Shown here piece after piece: positions 12,701 to 22,921 of a DNA stretch of 64,000 bases. The position numbers were made by a program, and so were the translations under genes. Position 1 is the first letter of the stretch; every line of letters starts with the position of its first letter. This DNA comes from Astrocystis sublimbata (taxonomy: Eukaryota; Ascomycota; Sordariomycetes; Xylariales; Xylariaceae). The notes under the pieces are model-generated. The model had not been told where the DNA came from, searched no databases, and worked only from the letters and a program-made list of their open reading frames with translations. Location of the stretch: positions 186,001 to 250,000 of the forward strand of contig JAJNNY010000007.1 in the NCBI GenBank assembly GCA_022453515.1, given 5' to 3'.

Positions 12701-15700
12701 ATGTCGGGGCGCAGTGCATATGTACGGAAAAAGATCACAGAACCCAAGACTGGGGAGAAGGGCGCATCCACCGCCCGAGGGCGTTCGAAATCGAGTAGCG
12801 GCCACAACACGATCGACGATGGCTCCGTCTACGATCATCCCATACCACAAGGCACTGGATTCGGCACCACCAACGCGCGACTCCTCAAGTTTTCGGACCC
12901 GGCGCATGACGGAGAGGCTGTTCACTATCGGTCCGAGCTGGCGAACTTAGGCAGCACCAGTGGCGGAAGCCGAGGAGGTAGCCGAGGCGGTAGCAGCGAG
13001 CACGACAGGCGAGAATTGGGCTTGCAAGCTCAAGGCCCGATGCCGGATTATGCATACGCAAGAGCCCGAAAGCCAGTGTTGAAAACAGAGGACGTATCCG
13101 GCATCGAGCGGTCCGGGTTCCGCAATGCCGTGGACAAGCAAAGCAGCAATATTCGAAAGGGACTAACGAAAGCGTTCACCCTCGGACTCAAGAAGAAGAA
13201 AGAGGTCCAGTATCCAGATCGAGCTACCTCATCGGTTGCGTTGCGGTCTCATTACTACGATGCAGACGAGTTCGTCCCCAGCGGGATGCCTTCTCCGCCC
13301 ATTCATAAGTCAGCTGGTGCGATATCACGGAACATGGATCATCTGTCGGCCTTGACACCGCCCCCAGTTATAAAACTCCCTCCTGTCCCGTCTCAAACAG
13401 CACTGCCGATCAAGCGATGGGTTGGTAGCGGCCGGCCTGTGCAGAGGTGGAACAAGTTGCGAAAAGATCCCGAGTTGTGGGATCCCAACGGCGACGTCCT
13501 AGTTTATTTCGGCCGCAAGGGTCAACTACATCGTCCGAACCCATCTTTCCGGCTCTCCTCTCACATCATCGAAGCTACAGAATCTCGAGCTCTTATCACT
13601 CTGCTCCGCGAGGGATCCACTGAGGATGAATATAGCCAAATTAGTTCGCCGCCATCACCAGTCGGCGCGCCGCCCATGCTAGTACATAACAGCTATACAC
13701 ATCTAGGCCAGGCCACACCACCCACGTCCGATGATAACGCGCAGGCGGACGTGGACGGCCAGATCTCGTATGAAATGTATTTCCCTACACCCCCCAATCT
13801 CACAAAAGTTGAAGCGCAGCGCCACGCTATCACCACCCGCAACGTCTTTGCGCTCTTCTATCACGCCTCCCTGGTTGGGCTCTCTTTGTTTCAAGCGTTG
13901 CAGGATCTTCTCGAGCGGCTTAACACATACATGGAACCAGACACAGACAATGTCGGCACTATTCTCAACTACCTGTCGGCGCGGGGCATAGATGACGCGA
14001 GGAATGATCCCGAGACGGCCGTGTCGATGCTCGCGTGGTCAGAGACGCCCGGCGTGCGCTGGGAAGAAGGGTGGCGTGAAGCCTTCCTCCACTGCGCCGG
14101 TCAGTATACGCGACTTGAGGATTGTGCAGACTTCCGGCATCTGACCCCTATCACGCGAGCGTTGCTCGAGCGCGCGTGTCTCGAGACGCAGCTTCGCGTG
14201 CAGGCGGCCGAGGAGCGCTTGGCTCTCTTCACCTTCGCTGACGCCTGGGGCCCGACGCCCAACAGCAACACGGCTAAAGCAGCGGCGGAAAGACTTCAGC
14301 AGTTCTTCATCGGTCATTACTTGCGGACCTGCGGGACGTGGCCCCCCTCCGGGAACAGCGCGCATACAGCAGATGGCGAGGATATGTGGCTGACGCGGAC
14401 GATGGCGCAGAGGCTGCAAAAGGACTTTGGTGCGCTATATGACTACCTCGTGAACCGCGACGTAGTGTGGGACGAGTCGGAGATGCGCAGCAGCCGCAAG
14501 TGGATGATGGTCTCGGAGAGCGGCAACAAGTCGTTCGAGGCGGACAGCGACGACCTTCCGCTCACGGATCTGCTGATTGAGTTCGACAACCGCATGCGCT
14601 TCCCGCACATTCCGCACCCTTACCCCCTCGTGCCTGATGCGATTCCTGTAGCCTCATCGCCCCGGCCCGGCAGCGCAAGGGATAAGTTCAGGAGGGACAG
14701 GGACAGAGACAGAAATGCCAGGCCTGCCACTAGCAACGACGACCGCACGCTCGAGCGCCGTATCCAGCTCTCGTACACGGAGGCCAGCAACATCTATAGC
14801 TTGGGCTCCGAATTCGCGCACTCAGACCTCATCGAGAGCTTCGTCAAATTCGAGAAGACGGATATGATCGGGGCCGTCAACCCATTCACGGCCCGCCGGG
14901 GCCGCTGGGTCCTCATCTACGCCATCCTCCAGACCCTCGCCAGCGTCTCGGTCGACTCGCCCAACGCGCGGTACAAGGACGGCGTCGTGTACCACCTGAG
15001 TCCCCGCCTCCGGGGCACTCGCACACCACCGTGGAAGCCTGTCTCATCTACGTCCTCGTCGGCAAGCGAGGCCGCACACGAGCTGTCGCACTGCTGGGTG
15101 ATGCCGCGTACATGGAACACGGCCAGCAACGATAGCGCAGAGTCGGACGCTTCGAATGGCAGTGGTAGTGGAGGTGGAGACCCTGTCGTGCGCATGATTC
15201 GCAGCCGCGCACATAAGTTCCCACGGCCGCCGTCGAGCCGGGCCAGTCGGTCGACTCACACGACATACAATGCCCACCATACGGGCGGAGGCGGATGGCA
15301 GACGCCCTCGATGCGTTCGAGTGCCACAGCCACGCCTACAATGTGGGGAGGCTCGAGCGCCATGAGCGTCTACTCAGACGACACGGCGACGACAGCCAGA
15401 AGTAGCGGACGCATTTTGATGTCACAGTATCATCAAGGCAGTAACCACGTAGGAGGCTACATAAACAAGAACCTGCCGCAGCCCCCTCCCCAAAGTCGGA
15501 GCCACAGTCGTGGACCTGAAAGCCTTGCGCGCACCGAGCGGAGCACTACGACGTTCAGCACGGCCACCTTTGGTCCTGGGTCCGGGTTTCACAATATGCC
15601 TACGCCTATGCCCATGCCCACGAACAGCGACCGCGAGAGGATGAAGGCGGCGAATCTGCACAGCTTCCACACGAACAACGGCACTCTGACGGCGCTCCAT

Positions 15701-16072
15701 CCGCCCTCCAAATCTACCTCTACCTCCACCTCCCCTTCTACCCGCGATGGGAACCAGAACAACCCAACATGGCCGACGAGGACACAATCCATACATCGCA
15801 CGCAGCCGCCCGTTCCGCTGGATCTGCTTTCCATCGGGGGCGTCACGGGCAAGGGGGATTTCTTCGCGGATATGCCGTATACGCCGACTAGCCCCGGAAG
15901 CAAAGGGGGTGATGGCGAAAGGGATAGGGATACGGGTAGGAACAGGGATAGCTTCGTGGAGCAGTTGCCACTCTCTCTGGGCTCTGAGGCCCTGGGGCGG
16001 GGCCCCGTGATCCGCGACTTCGATGAGTTGGACTCAGTCGTGGAGGAGAGCGGGTTTGAGAATCGGATCTGA
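12701..16072 (+). CDS. Large intronless fungal protein, DUF8004-like
   Basis: A single open frame of 1123 codons starts at an ATG whose N-terminus is basic and disordered. Two ordered blocks are visible. Residues about 240-300 contain IKRWVGSGRPVQRWNKLRK and GDVLVYFGRKGQ. Residues about 375-780 are helical, with RNVFALFYHASLVGLSLFQ and, late in the block, the stretch SEFAHSDLIESFVKFEKTD, followed by a hydrophobic LIYAILQTLASVSV. The last 300 residues are Ser/Thr/Pro/Gly-rich and low complexity. I associate this arrangement with the fungal DUF8004 proteins, but from memory and without a search. No catalytic motif is apparent. A structural or regulatory role is possible, and the function is unknown. 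Confidence 0.75.
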   Translation: MSGRSAYVRKKITEPKTGEKGASTARGRSKSSSGHNTIDDGSVYDHPIPQGTGFGTTNARLLKFSDPAHDGEAVHYRSELANLGSTSGGSRGGSRGGSSEHDRRELGLQAQGPMPDYAYARARKPVLKTEDVSGIERSGFRNAVDKQSSNIRKGLTKAFTLGLKKKKEVQYPDRATSSVALRSHYYDADEFVPSGMPSPPIHKSAGAISRNMDHLSALTPPPVIKLPPVPSQTALPIKRWVGSGRPVQRWNKLRKDPELWDPNGDVLVYFGRKGQLHRPNPSFRLSSHIIEATESRALITLLREGSTEDEYSQISSPPSPVGAPPMLVHNSYTHLGQATPPTSDDNAQADVDGQISYEMYFPTPPNLTKVEAQRHAITTRNVFALFYHASLVGLSLFQALQDLLERLNTYMEPDTDNVGTILNYLSARGIDDARNDPETAVSMLAWSETPGVRWEEGWREAFLHCAGQYTRLEDCADFRHLTPITRALLERACLETQLRVQAAEERLALFTFADAWGPTPNSNTAKAAAERLQQFFIGHYLRTCGTWPPSGNSAHTADGEDMWLTRTMAQRLQKDFGALYDYLVNRDVVWDESEMRSSRKWMMVSESGNKSFEADSDDLPLTDLLIEFDNRMRFPHIPHPYPLVPDAIPVASSPRPGSARDKFRRDRDRDRNARPATSNDDRTLERRIQLSYTEASNIYSLGSEFAHSDLIESFVKFEKTDMIGAVNPFTARRGRWVLIYAILQTLASVSVDSPNARYKDGVVYHLSPRLRGTRTPPWKPVSSTSSSASEAAHELSHCWVMPRTWNTASNDSAESDASNGSGSGGGDPVVRMIRSRAHKFPRPPSSRASRSTHTTYNAHHTGGGGWQTPSMRSSATATPTMWGGSSAMSVYSDDTATTARSSGRILMSQYHQGSNHVGGYINKNLPQPPPQSRSHSRGPESLARTERSTTTFSTATFGPGSGFHNMPTPMPMPTNSDRERMKAANLHSFHTNNGTLTALHPPSKSTSTSTSPSTRDGNQNNPTWPTRTQSIHRTQPPVPLDLLSIGGVTGKGDFFADMPYTPTSPGSKGGDGERDRDTGRNRDSFVEQLPLSLGSEALGRGPVIRDFDELDSVVEESGFENRI

Positions 16073-17215
16073 ACGTGTGGTCGGATCTGGTGTGCAACTG
16101 CATTGGGGCAGCGGCGCTTATTAGATGGCAAGCTCGGTCTGTTTGTCTTTTTATCAACGAGGTGATAGAGGGGGGAGGAGTCGCTTTGCTCCCGTGGGTA
16201 CTTACCTACCTACCCGTGCCAACCACCACAATTCTCTCACTCCCGTTTTTATGGATCTTAATGTCGTCTACTTCCACTTCTTTATTGTTTAAAGTAGCGA
16301 AAGGAGGGTTTTTTCTTCTTAAAAGACTATATATACCTCTGTTCGTCCGAGCGACGATGCGCTAGCTGGTTGTAGTTGGGGCCAATGTTAAAGAAGCTGG
16401 GCGCTCGAGTTTCGTTTACGAGTATTTGGCGTCGGTTTCCCTGTGGCTAACTAGGTCTTAGGTACTAGGAATGTCGTGTGAAAAATAGATGCAATGTCTA
16501 CTTACTTACACATGTCTAAGACCAATATTATGTTTGATCCTGCAATAACCATTGTATAACCTATAGACTGGCTTTCAAATAAGTTCTATATAACCAGTTC
16601 ATAACGATATGATGAACAGGACATCTAAGGGCACGTGCATCTGATTTCACATTGTGTGCCGGGGATCTTGTAGAGTTTCGAGTATTGTTGGCGGCAATCT
16701 ACTTGGTTGATGCCTAGGCCCTGGTCACCCTTTTTCTAACCCATGTGCAGACTTCCGAGATATTCTCGATCATATCTGCCGAACGTTGCGCAAAACCATT
16801 GTGCAATGTTTTGCCGTCTTTGTCATATTTGTGTTGATCCTATTCTTAACATCTAGCTTTCTTACCACAGCGACTTGACCTATTAGAGACGTCCGTTCCA
16901 ATATCTCGACCAGCAATACAAGGGAACTCCCCTAGATTTCTTGGAAATAAGAAAGAAGCGAAGCATATACCAAGAAGCGGTGTTCTTTTCTTCTAACCAA
17001 TAGAACTACAACCAATAAAGACAGCGTGTCCTGTCTATATACAAATCATGGAATTGCTCGTTGTTCAGACAATGCATTCTGCGGATAATACAATTCCATC
17101 GTCTCCCGGTCATAATCCTGAAACCTGCTCCGACCTTCTCGATCGACGTCTTTGTACTACCGCAACTGAACCTGATACCGCAATAAGGGGGTGCTGAATG
17201 AACAAAGGAAAATGA
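16073..17215. other. 3' flanks of two convergent genes
   Basis: AT-rich non-coding sequence lies between two genes that end towards each other. It has several T-rich runs and a copy of the CTTACCTACCTACC type repeat near 16200. I see no gene or RNA. Confidence 0.55.
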
Positions 17216-18566
17216 TTACTGTCTAGCGTTGTCCTGTCTCCTCAGCTCGTCACGGAACGCGTTTCCAGAAGCGGGCGGGCGTTCCTCGGTCGGGGTCCCA
17301 GCGAGGCTGTCCAACGCGTCACTGTCGCGCCTGGGTCGGCTGGGCCGCTCAGCGGGGAGATCATGGTAGACCTCTCCGCCATCGGCCTGGACCTCACGCT
17401 CCATGAGCTGGATGCGCTCCGTCGCCTTGGCGGCCTTATTGCGCTTCCCGAAGCCGAATCGACTCTTCTTGGTGACGTCGTAGTTCCGCCCCATGGCGCT
17501 GCCGGTCTTGAGCTCGATACGACGGTGGTGGCGGTTCCATATACATGTGCCTGCGACGACGGCGATGATAAAGCCGAATACGATGGGCAACGCAATGGAC
17601 AGGACGGTGCCGGGGGCGAGCTTGCCGTGGGCATCGGCGACGGGCCCGGGGCGGGTGGTGATGTGGATCTGAGGCCCGGGTCTCTCCTGATGCTTGCCCT
17701 CAACAGAGGCGACGAGCTTGATACTGATGTTCTGAGAACCCTGGTGCAGCAGGACCTTGTCCTCCATGAGGATGCTGGTGTAGCCTGCGGCGGCGGGGGT
17801 GAAGACGGACATCAAGGCGGGCGACTCGGTTCGTTCCTCGCCAGTGGTGGAGTTGATCCAGTTGCCGACGACCTGGACGGTGGAGTTGCGGCCGCCGAAG
17901 TAGTCAGGGTCCCAGGTAACTGTGATGGGTTGGTCAGCTAGAGCGGCGATTGCGGTGGACAAACGTACAGTAATAGGTGGTGCCGATGTAGAGCGGATCC
18001 TTGCCGTCGGGCTTGCACCAAGGCGCGAACTCGCCATCCTTGTTCTGGCAGACATTGTAGGAGCCGGCATCATTCTTGCCGGTGGCAGCGGGAGCAGGGG
18101 GGGCGGAGCCGGTGCTGGTGTAGACGCCGCCGTTGCTGGTGTAGGTGAAGACGGTGGCGGTCAGGTCGTGAGGCGCGGCGGACAGAATGGTGGGAGTTCC
18201 GGAGACGGTGGTGGAGATGGGCGTGATGGTGTGGGCCTTGCCGTCGTCGTCGACGGTTACCCAGGGGGCCAAGGCACCCTCGACGGACTTGGTGTTGGTG
18301 GCCTCTGATGCACTGGTGGAGGTGGAGGTGGACTCTGGGGCATCACCCGAGGCATCTGAAGCTGAAGCAGTCGTGGTCTCTGGAGCGGTCGTGGTCTCTG
18401 AGGCGGTCGTGGTCGGTGAAGCACTCGCGGTCTCGGCAACGCTTGTGGTCGCGGTGGTCGCGGCGGTGGTCTCTGTGGCTCTGGGCCGGAGGCGCAGGGG
18501 ATTCGGGATGGCGTTCGTGGTGGCCAGCAGCCAGCTAGCCACGACGAGGGAGGTGGCTGAACGCAT
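17216..18566 (-). CDS. Single-pass surface protein, Ser/Thr-rich ectodomain (2 exons)
   Basis: Minus-strand exons are 18566..17969 and 17919..17216 (433 aa), joined across a 49-nt intron (GTACGT..ACAG). The N-terminus is a signal peptide (SLVVASWLLATTNAIP). Residues about 30-110 are a Thr/Ser/Ala/Glu-rich, probably O-glycosylated stalk. A Cys-containing block (NVCQNKDGEFAPWCKPDG) and a TYY-FTWDPDYFGG segment follow, the latter reminiscent of extracellular beta-sandwich modules. One membrane helix lies at about 303-326 (TVLSIALPIVFGFIIAVVAG), followed by a basic and charged cytosolic tail of about 105 residues. The layout resembles WSC/Mid2-type wall sensors, but no WSC cysteine pattern is present. 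A role in wall sensing or adhesion is inference. The start at 18566 gives the signal peptide directly. Confidence 0.75.
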
Positions 18567-19540
18567 CTCGGCTGGAGCAAACTTGCTGTCGGGAAGTCGG
18601 GAGACGAGTGGATTGATAGAGAATGCGCGAGATAAGTGAACGAACGGGACAGTCAAGAGATGGAAATAGGACGGAATAGGGCCTCGGCGCCAGTGAGCAT
18701 GCGCATGCAACGATTGACGACGTTGGAGCCGCGTACGGTGCGTACACAAGAACTACAGGTTGGAAAGAGGTGTCTAACCTCGGATTGGAACGAATGGAGA
18801 GGTTGAGTTGGTCAACAGAGAAGAGAAGAAGATGTTTTGCAGATGATCAACAAATTACTAACATAGTAAAGCTGAGCCGACTCGACGCCCAAGCGGAAAC
18901 TTTACAGGTCGCCACCCCGGCCCCCGGCACAGAAAATGGCGCGTTCTAGGTACAGTACGGTCCACCTGTTAGAGGGATCCACACACCCACAGTGTCCTTC
19001 GACCCCTGGAGCTAGTGGAGTTCGGCCTCTACCACGCCCCCCACGCATCCACGCATGCCACGGTCCACCACGCGCGCGGGCACCCGAATTCTGCTCCGAT
19101 CAAATCTCTTGGCTGATCCGGGCCAGCCGCAATAACGTGCATTAGCGTCGCATTCTCCATTTATCAAGTGCATGCCAGTCATCTTGAGACGACTCTCCAT
19201 CGTTGTCCATCGACGTAACCAGTACAAACACAACTCGGAGACAAATCTGCAAATTTCGCATCTGTCGCATAACCCATACCAGATCCATAGCTTGATCATG
19301 CTAGATATACTCAGGTATTCCACAGATGAATACTTTCGTGTCCCATCTCGAGTCGCGCGTCCTTGCTTGATTACATGAGGATGTTACATAATTATCATTA
19401 TCCTCCCCCTCCTCCTTTTTCCTTCTCGCTTCGCTCCGCTTCGGTGTATCATATGAATCATCGTCAAAACGTCGCCTTGAATAATTACCATTACGCCAGG
19501 ATATGAAAGGGAAATTCGTGAGCATGCATGCCATGTGTAA
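18567..19540. other. Intergenic region
   Basis: It holds the promoter of the minus-strand surface-protein gene and the 3' flank of the next minus-strand gene. Only overlapping short ORFs without protein character are present. Confidence 0.5.
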
Positions 19541-20785
19541 TCACCAGGGATCAAGATCGCTATCGCCACCAAAGTGTGCCCGCGAGCCGTCTGGGTTCCG
19601 GTAGACGGGCATCAGAGGCGTACCGAAGACTGAGGTGCCGCCGCAGCCGCCAGCCATCACGTCGAATCCCCAGCTCGGCACGCCCTCCTTCATGAACCCA
19701 GACACCCGCGTTCCCGCCATTGCCTTCTCTCGGAGCTCCGCGAGTTTGGCCTCTTGTATGCGCGAGGGTTCGCACTGCCGCTCGAGCTGGGCCTCGATGT
19801 GCTCCATGACACCGATGTCCTTGATCACTTGGTCGTATCGACGACGGCCTTGTGTCAGGGCACTCTTTCTTGCACCGGCAGCTTGCGGCTTTCTTTTGCG
19901 TTCGTTTACGAGGCATTGACCTATGCGTGGGCATTTGAGGAGTGGGTGCTTCTGCATACATACATCTGCGCCTCCAACCTGATCTCCGTCTCTGTCTCCG
20001 TCTACGTCTACGTCTTCATCGTCGTGCTGCCCTTCGGATTCGTCATCGGTGAAGTCGGACCAGCATGCCTCTTCTACTAGTGTTGCGACCCCTTGGGCCT
20101 TCCTGGTGTGGGATAGAGAAGGGGGGCGTGGCTTGGGGCTGAGCTGGGGGTTGGGGTTGAGAATGGAATTGGGGACGGGAATGGGAGTCGTGGTGGCTGC
20201 GGGCGAAATGGGCTTGTGCGCCGCTTTCTGTCGCCTCCGGCCCCTGGCCGGGTACGGGCTTCTGTGTCTCTGCTGTCGAGCCTGTGCAGGTGCAGGTGGA
20301 GGTGTGGGTGCGCGTTCTTGTGCATGATTATACGTGCGGGCAACGTGGTGCTCTGCACGGTGATGCGTCTTTTTGGCGGCGGCTGCTTTGCTTTTGCGGC
20401 TTCGGCCTCTGCCAGGTTTGACATGCTCTTCGAAACGGAGGCTGGTGCCGTGGTGTTGCGCGCATTTCGAGTTCGCGTCCGGGTGCGGTGCCGGCGCCAA
20501 TGCTAGAGCGGGTGCGTCGACAGACGTGGCGATGGTGGTAGCTTTGGATTGTGTAGTAGTTTCGGTGCTTGCGGGTTTCTGCAGTCGCTCGCACTCGCGC
20601 ATGTCGCGCATGTTGCGTAGCTCGCGCTTCTGGAGCTCTGCGTCTTCATCTTTGGCGTATGGAATGGAGCTCTCGGGGAAATCAATGACTGTGGCTGTTG
20701 GCTCCGAGTGTCCTGTGCCCGAGGCTCGCCAGCCCTTTACAAAGATATATCCAAAGAGCGCCTTTGGTTGTAAGGATATAGGCAT
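19541..20785 (-). CDS. Low-complexity hypothetical protein
   Basis: A single 414-codon frame starts at ATG 20785. I do not recognise a family. Residues 1-75 are mixed (MPISLQPKALFGYIFVKGWR start), followed by a long Ala/Pro/Lys/Arg/His-rich region and an acidic Asp/Glu/Gly patch. The C-terminal 110 residues are better ordered (RRRYDQVIKDIGVMEHIEAQ, then a Gly-rich GGCGGTSVFGTPLMPVYRNP). That C-terminal block looks like the conserved part. The Cys-containing stretch around residues 275-300 could be a retained intron, but the available donor and acceptor would give an intron of only about 43 nt. The protein is probably nuclear or disordered by composition. No function is assigned. Confidence 0.55.
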   Translation of the reverse strand: MPISLQPKALFGYIFVKGWRASGTGHSEPTATVIDFPESSIPYAKDEDAELQKRELRNMRDMRECERLQKPASTETTTQSKATTIATSVDAPALALAPAPHPDANSKCAQHHGTSLRFEEHVKPGRGRSRKSKAAAAKKTHHRAEHHVARTYNHAQERAPTPPPAPAQARQQRHRSPYPARGRRRQKAAHKPISPAATTTPIPVPNSILNPNPQLSPKPRPPSLSHTRKAQGVATLVEEACWSDFTDDESEGQHDDEDVDVDGDRDGDQVGGADVCMQKHPLLKCPRIGQCLVNERKRKPQAAGARKSALTQGRRRYDQVIKDIGVMEHIEAQLERQCEPSRIQEAKLAELREKAMAGTRVSGFMKEGVPSWGFDVMAGGCGGTSVFGTPLMPVYRNPDGSRAHFGGDSDLDPW

Positions 20786-22119
20786 CGTGGGCTAACGGGG
20801 CTTATATCATCTTGGTGGATGTGTCGGAGTGTTGAATTGATGGGGAGGGGTCTCGGGGCTTTTCGCGCGCGTGCGAAGCCTCGGCGGAACTGGGTGAGGG
20901 CAGACAGGATGTGGTAACAAAGGTGGCGATGGCGACGGTGAGGGCGCGGGGGTGCGGAAGAGCAGGTGCGAGAGTGTGGATGGTGTACCCAACCACAACC
21001 AAACTGAGAAGGCAGGCAGGACCCGGAGCTGTTGTCCGGAGGTATTCCAAGTCTGAATGGTTGGGCAGGTGCGAGTAGCACTCGACTGCCTGAGTGTGCA
21101 CTGCTCTTGCTCTGGATTGCCTTCTCCTTCTCCCTTCCAACTCTCTTCTCTCTCATCACTCGCCGCCGACCCTTCTATACCTATCTCCCGTTATCTGCCT
21201 GCCTACCTGCCTGCCTACATGTAGGTACCTACTCGAACTCGAGGGAAGGAGGGGGATTCGCGATTCACGGACGAAGGTTGACACAGGCTCGATGCTCATG
21301 TAGCGCAGGCGGACAGAGAGATGGCCATGTGTATCGTCGCTATTCCTCTGGTGCTCCCTCTGGTGCTCCCGCCTGTGCTCCCCGTGTTGCCTCGCTCCCC
21401 ACGATCGCAACCTATCTGGGCCGAGTCCGTAGAGAGCCAACCCTGCCACCTGCATGTAATTCGAGAGAGGTCATGTATACATGTACTTTCAATTACGCAA
21501 GCCAATGGGCCCCGTCGTTGCTCGTCGAGAGGCAATCACTAGGCGGCAAAGCTTATAAGTATAGGTAAGTGGTGATTACATACTACCAGCTACTGTATTC
21601 TCGGCGAGTCGATTTGCTGTGCTACATGTGCAAATAGACTCTGTACCTGCTTCGATTTACCCTCAACTAGGTTCGCCGGCCAGTAACACCAGACCGCTTT
21701 CACACACCGCTCAATGCATCTATGATGCCTATCATTCATTATACACCAGTGTTGCGGTCCGAGACGACTCAGAACCCGTCAGGACTGTCTTGAATACGTC
21801 GCTTGATAAGTATCTGAATTCTCGATTGAAATGATTCCATCCCCTGTTGAAAACTTCGTAGTATCTGCTATCCACGAGTAGCCTAGTCGTCCGGCGATCC
21901 CGTGAGCCGTGAGATCTCTTGTGGCTTTACTTCGCTTGTGTCAGAATCCACGACCTCGAATACAGGGCTGACCCATTGGCAACCAAATCCCAACACTGGG
22001 ATTGCGGTGAAGATGCCCAAGTACCTAGGTAGGTAATTACTTTAGTAGGTACTCAGCTATGCAAGCGCAAACTGTAACTTTAAAAGAATGCTGGTTCGAA
22101 TGCGGACAGGCGTCTCTAC
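20786..22119. other. Intergenic region with dispersed palindromic motif
   Basis: It contains the promoter of the 19541-20785 gene, with CT-rich tracts around 21,120-21,220 and a CCTGCCTACCTGCCTGCC block near 21198-21215. CTAGGTAGGTA-type motifs lie near 22021 and 22117. The 178-codon plus-strand ORF here has no protein character. Confidence 0.5.
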
Positions 22120-22902
22120 CTAGGTAAGTTCAAGAACCATGATTATTGCAGGGGGCCGTTCTAGATTTAAACCACAACGCACCCCATTCTTCCGAGCACA
22201 GATTCTCACTTTCTCAATAGCACCGAAGATCCAAGCAACAGAACTAGCATGAGAAACTTACGTCGGCTCGGGCTTGCCACGTCTATTGACATGTAAGTAA
22301 GTATAGCAAGCAGCGCTGAAAGAAAAGAATTCTCACGTTCACTTGTTCAGCATGGTACTATACGAGTTTTTAATCAGCTATGATATGATACTTTAGAAGG
22401 TTGTATTGAATCCTTACAGCGATTTGGTTCCCCGTGTCCTAGAAGGGAGAGTTAAAATGTGCTTAGAAACACATTCGCAGTAAACACTTACTCGCTTGGC
22501 GGTGATGGCGTCCTAATATCCATAATGTAAGACTTAATGTTGATGAAGACGCCTTCGCATCGGGAGGGTTGGCATATTTAACTCACGGCAAGCTTTGCTT
22601 TATGCTTCTACCCAAGAGAATAGTTAGCTGGTATCCAACACAGAGTCGCTGGGGTTATAGGCTTACTTCGAGACTGTGTTTGGCCCACTAAGTGTGTAAT
22701 ATTAGTAGCTCGTGCTATTAGATAATAGGTTTTGTGAGGTTAATACCTCCCCCGTTCCCGGTGTGGTCGTCTATACGTGTAAGAGTTAGCTTTGTCCAAG
22801 ACATAATGTAACCTTGAATCTTAACTTACCTTCTTCTTCTTCTCCTCCTCCCTTTCCTCCTCTTCCTTTGGAGGGTGGGTCGGACGCGGCGCGTGTGGAC
22901 AT
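22120..22902 (-). CDS. Micro-exon gene, small protein of unknown function (about 9 exons)
   Basis: On the minus strand I read exons 22830-22902 (from ATG), 22747-22770 (24 nt), 22667-22687, 22587-22607, 22492-22512, 22418-22438, 22337-22357, 22262-22282 (each 21 nt) and 22120-22212 (to TAG). Introns of 49-74 nt start GTAAGT/GTGAGT/GTATTA and end AG, and several have CTAAC or TACTAAT branch sites. The first three are exactly 59 nt. If exon 4 uses the inner AG at 22598 (11 nt instead of 21), the frame from ATG 22902 runs to TAG 22120 as a 101-residue protein. With the 21-nt exon 4, all exons read open in a second frame, whose start would lie upstream of 22921. Exons 5-8 (peptides DAITAKR, DTGNQIA, YHAEQVN, TWQARAD) are the same in both. 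The family is unknown to me. Confidence 0.5.
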
Positions 22903-22921
22903 GGGGCAAGAGGAGGGTGAT

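Noticed and set aside
17363..18639. Plus-strand ORFs opposite the surface-protein gene
   Set aside because: The minus strand has signal peptide, membrane helix and a clean intron; the plus frames are Gly/Val/Asp shadows.
20115..20130. CRISPR or phage-like elements anywhere in the window
   Set aside because: No array of equal direct repeats with unique spacers was seen; spliceosomal introns throughout show a eukaryotic nuclear genome.
21032..21568. 178-codon ORF upstream of the 19541-20785 gene
   Set aside because: Crosses CT-rich promoter tracts and short repeats; composition unlike a protein.
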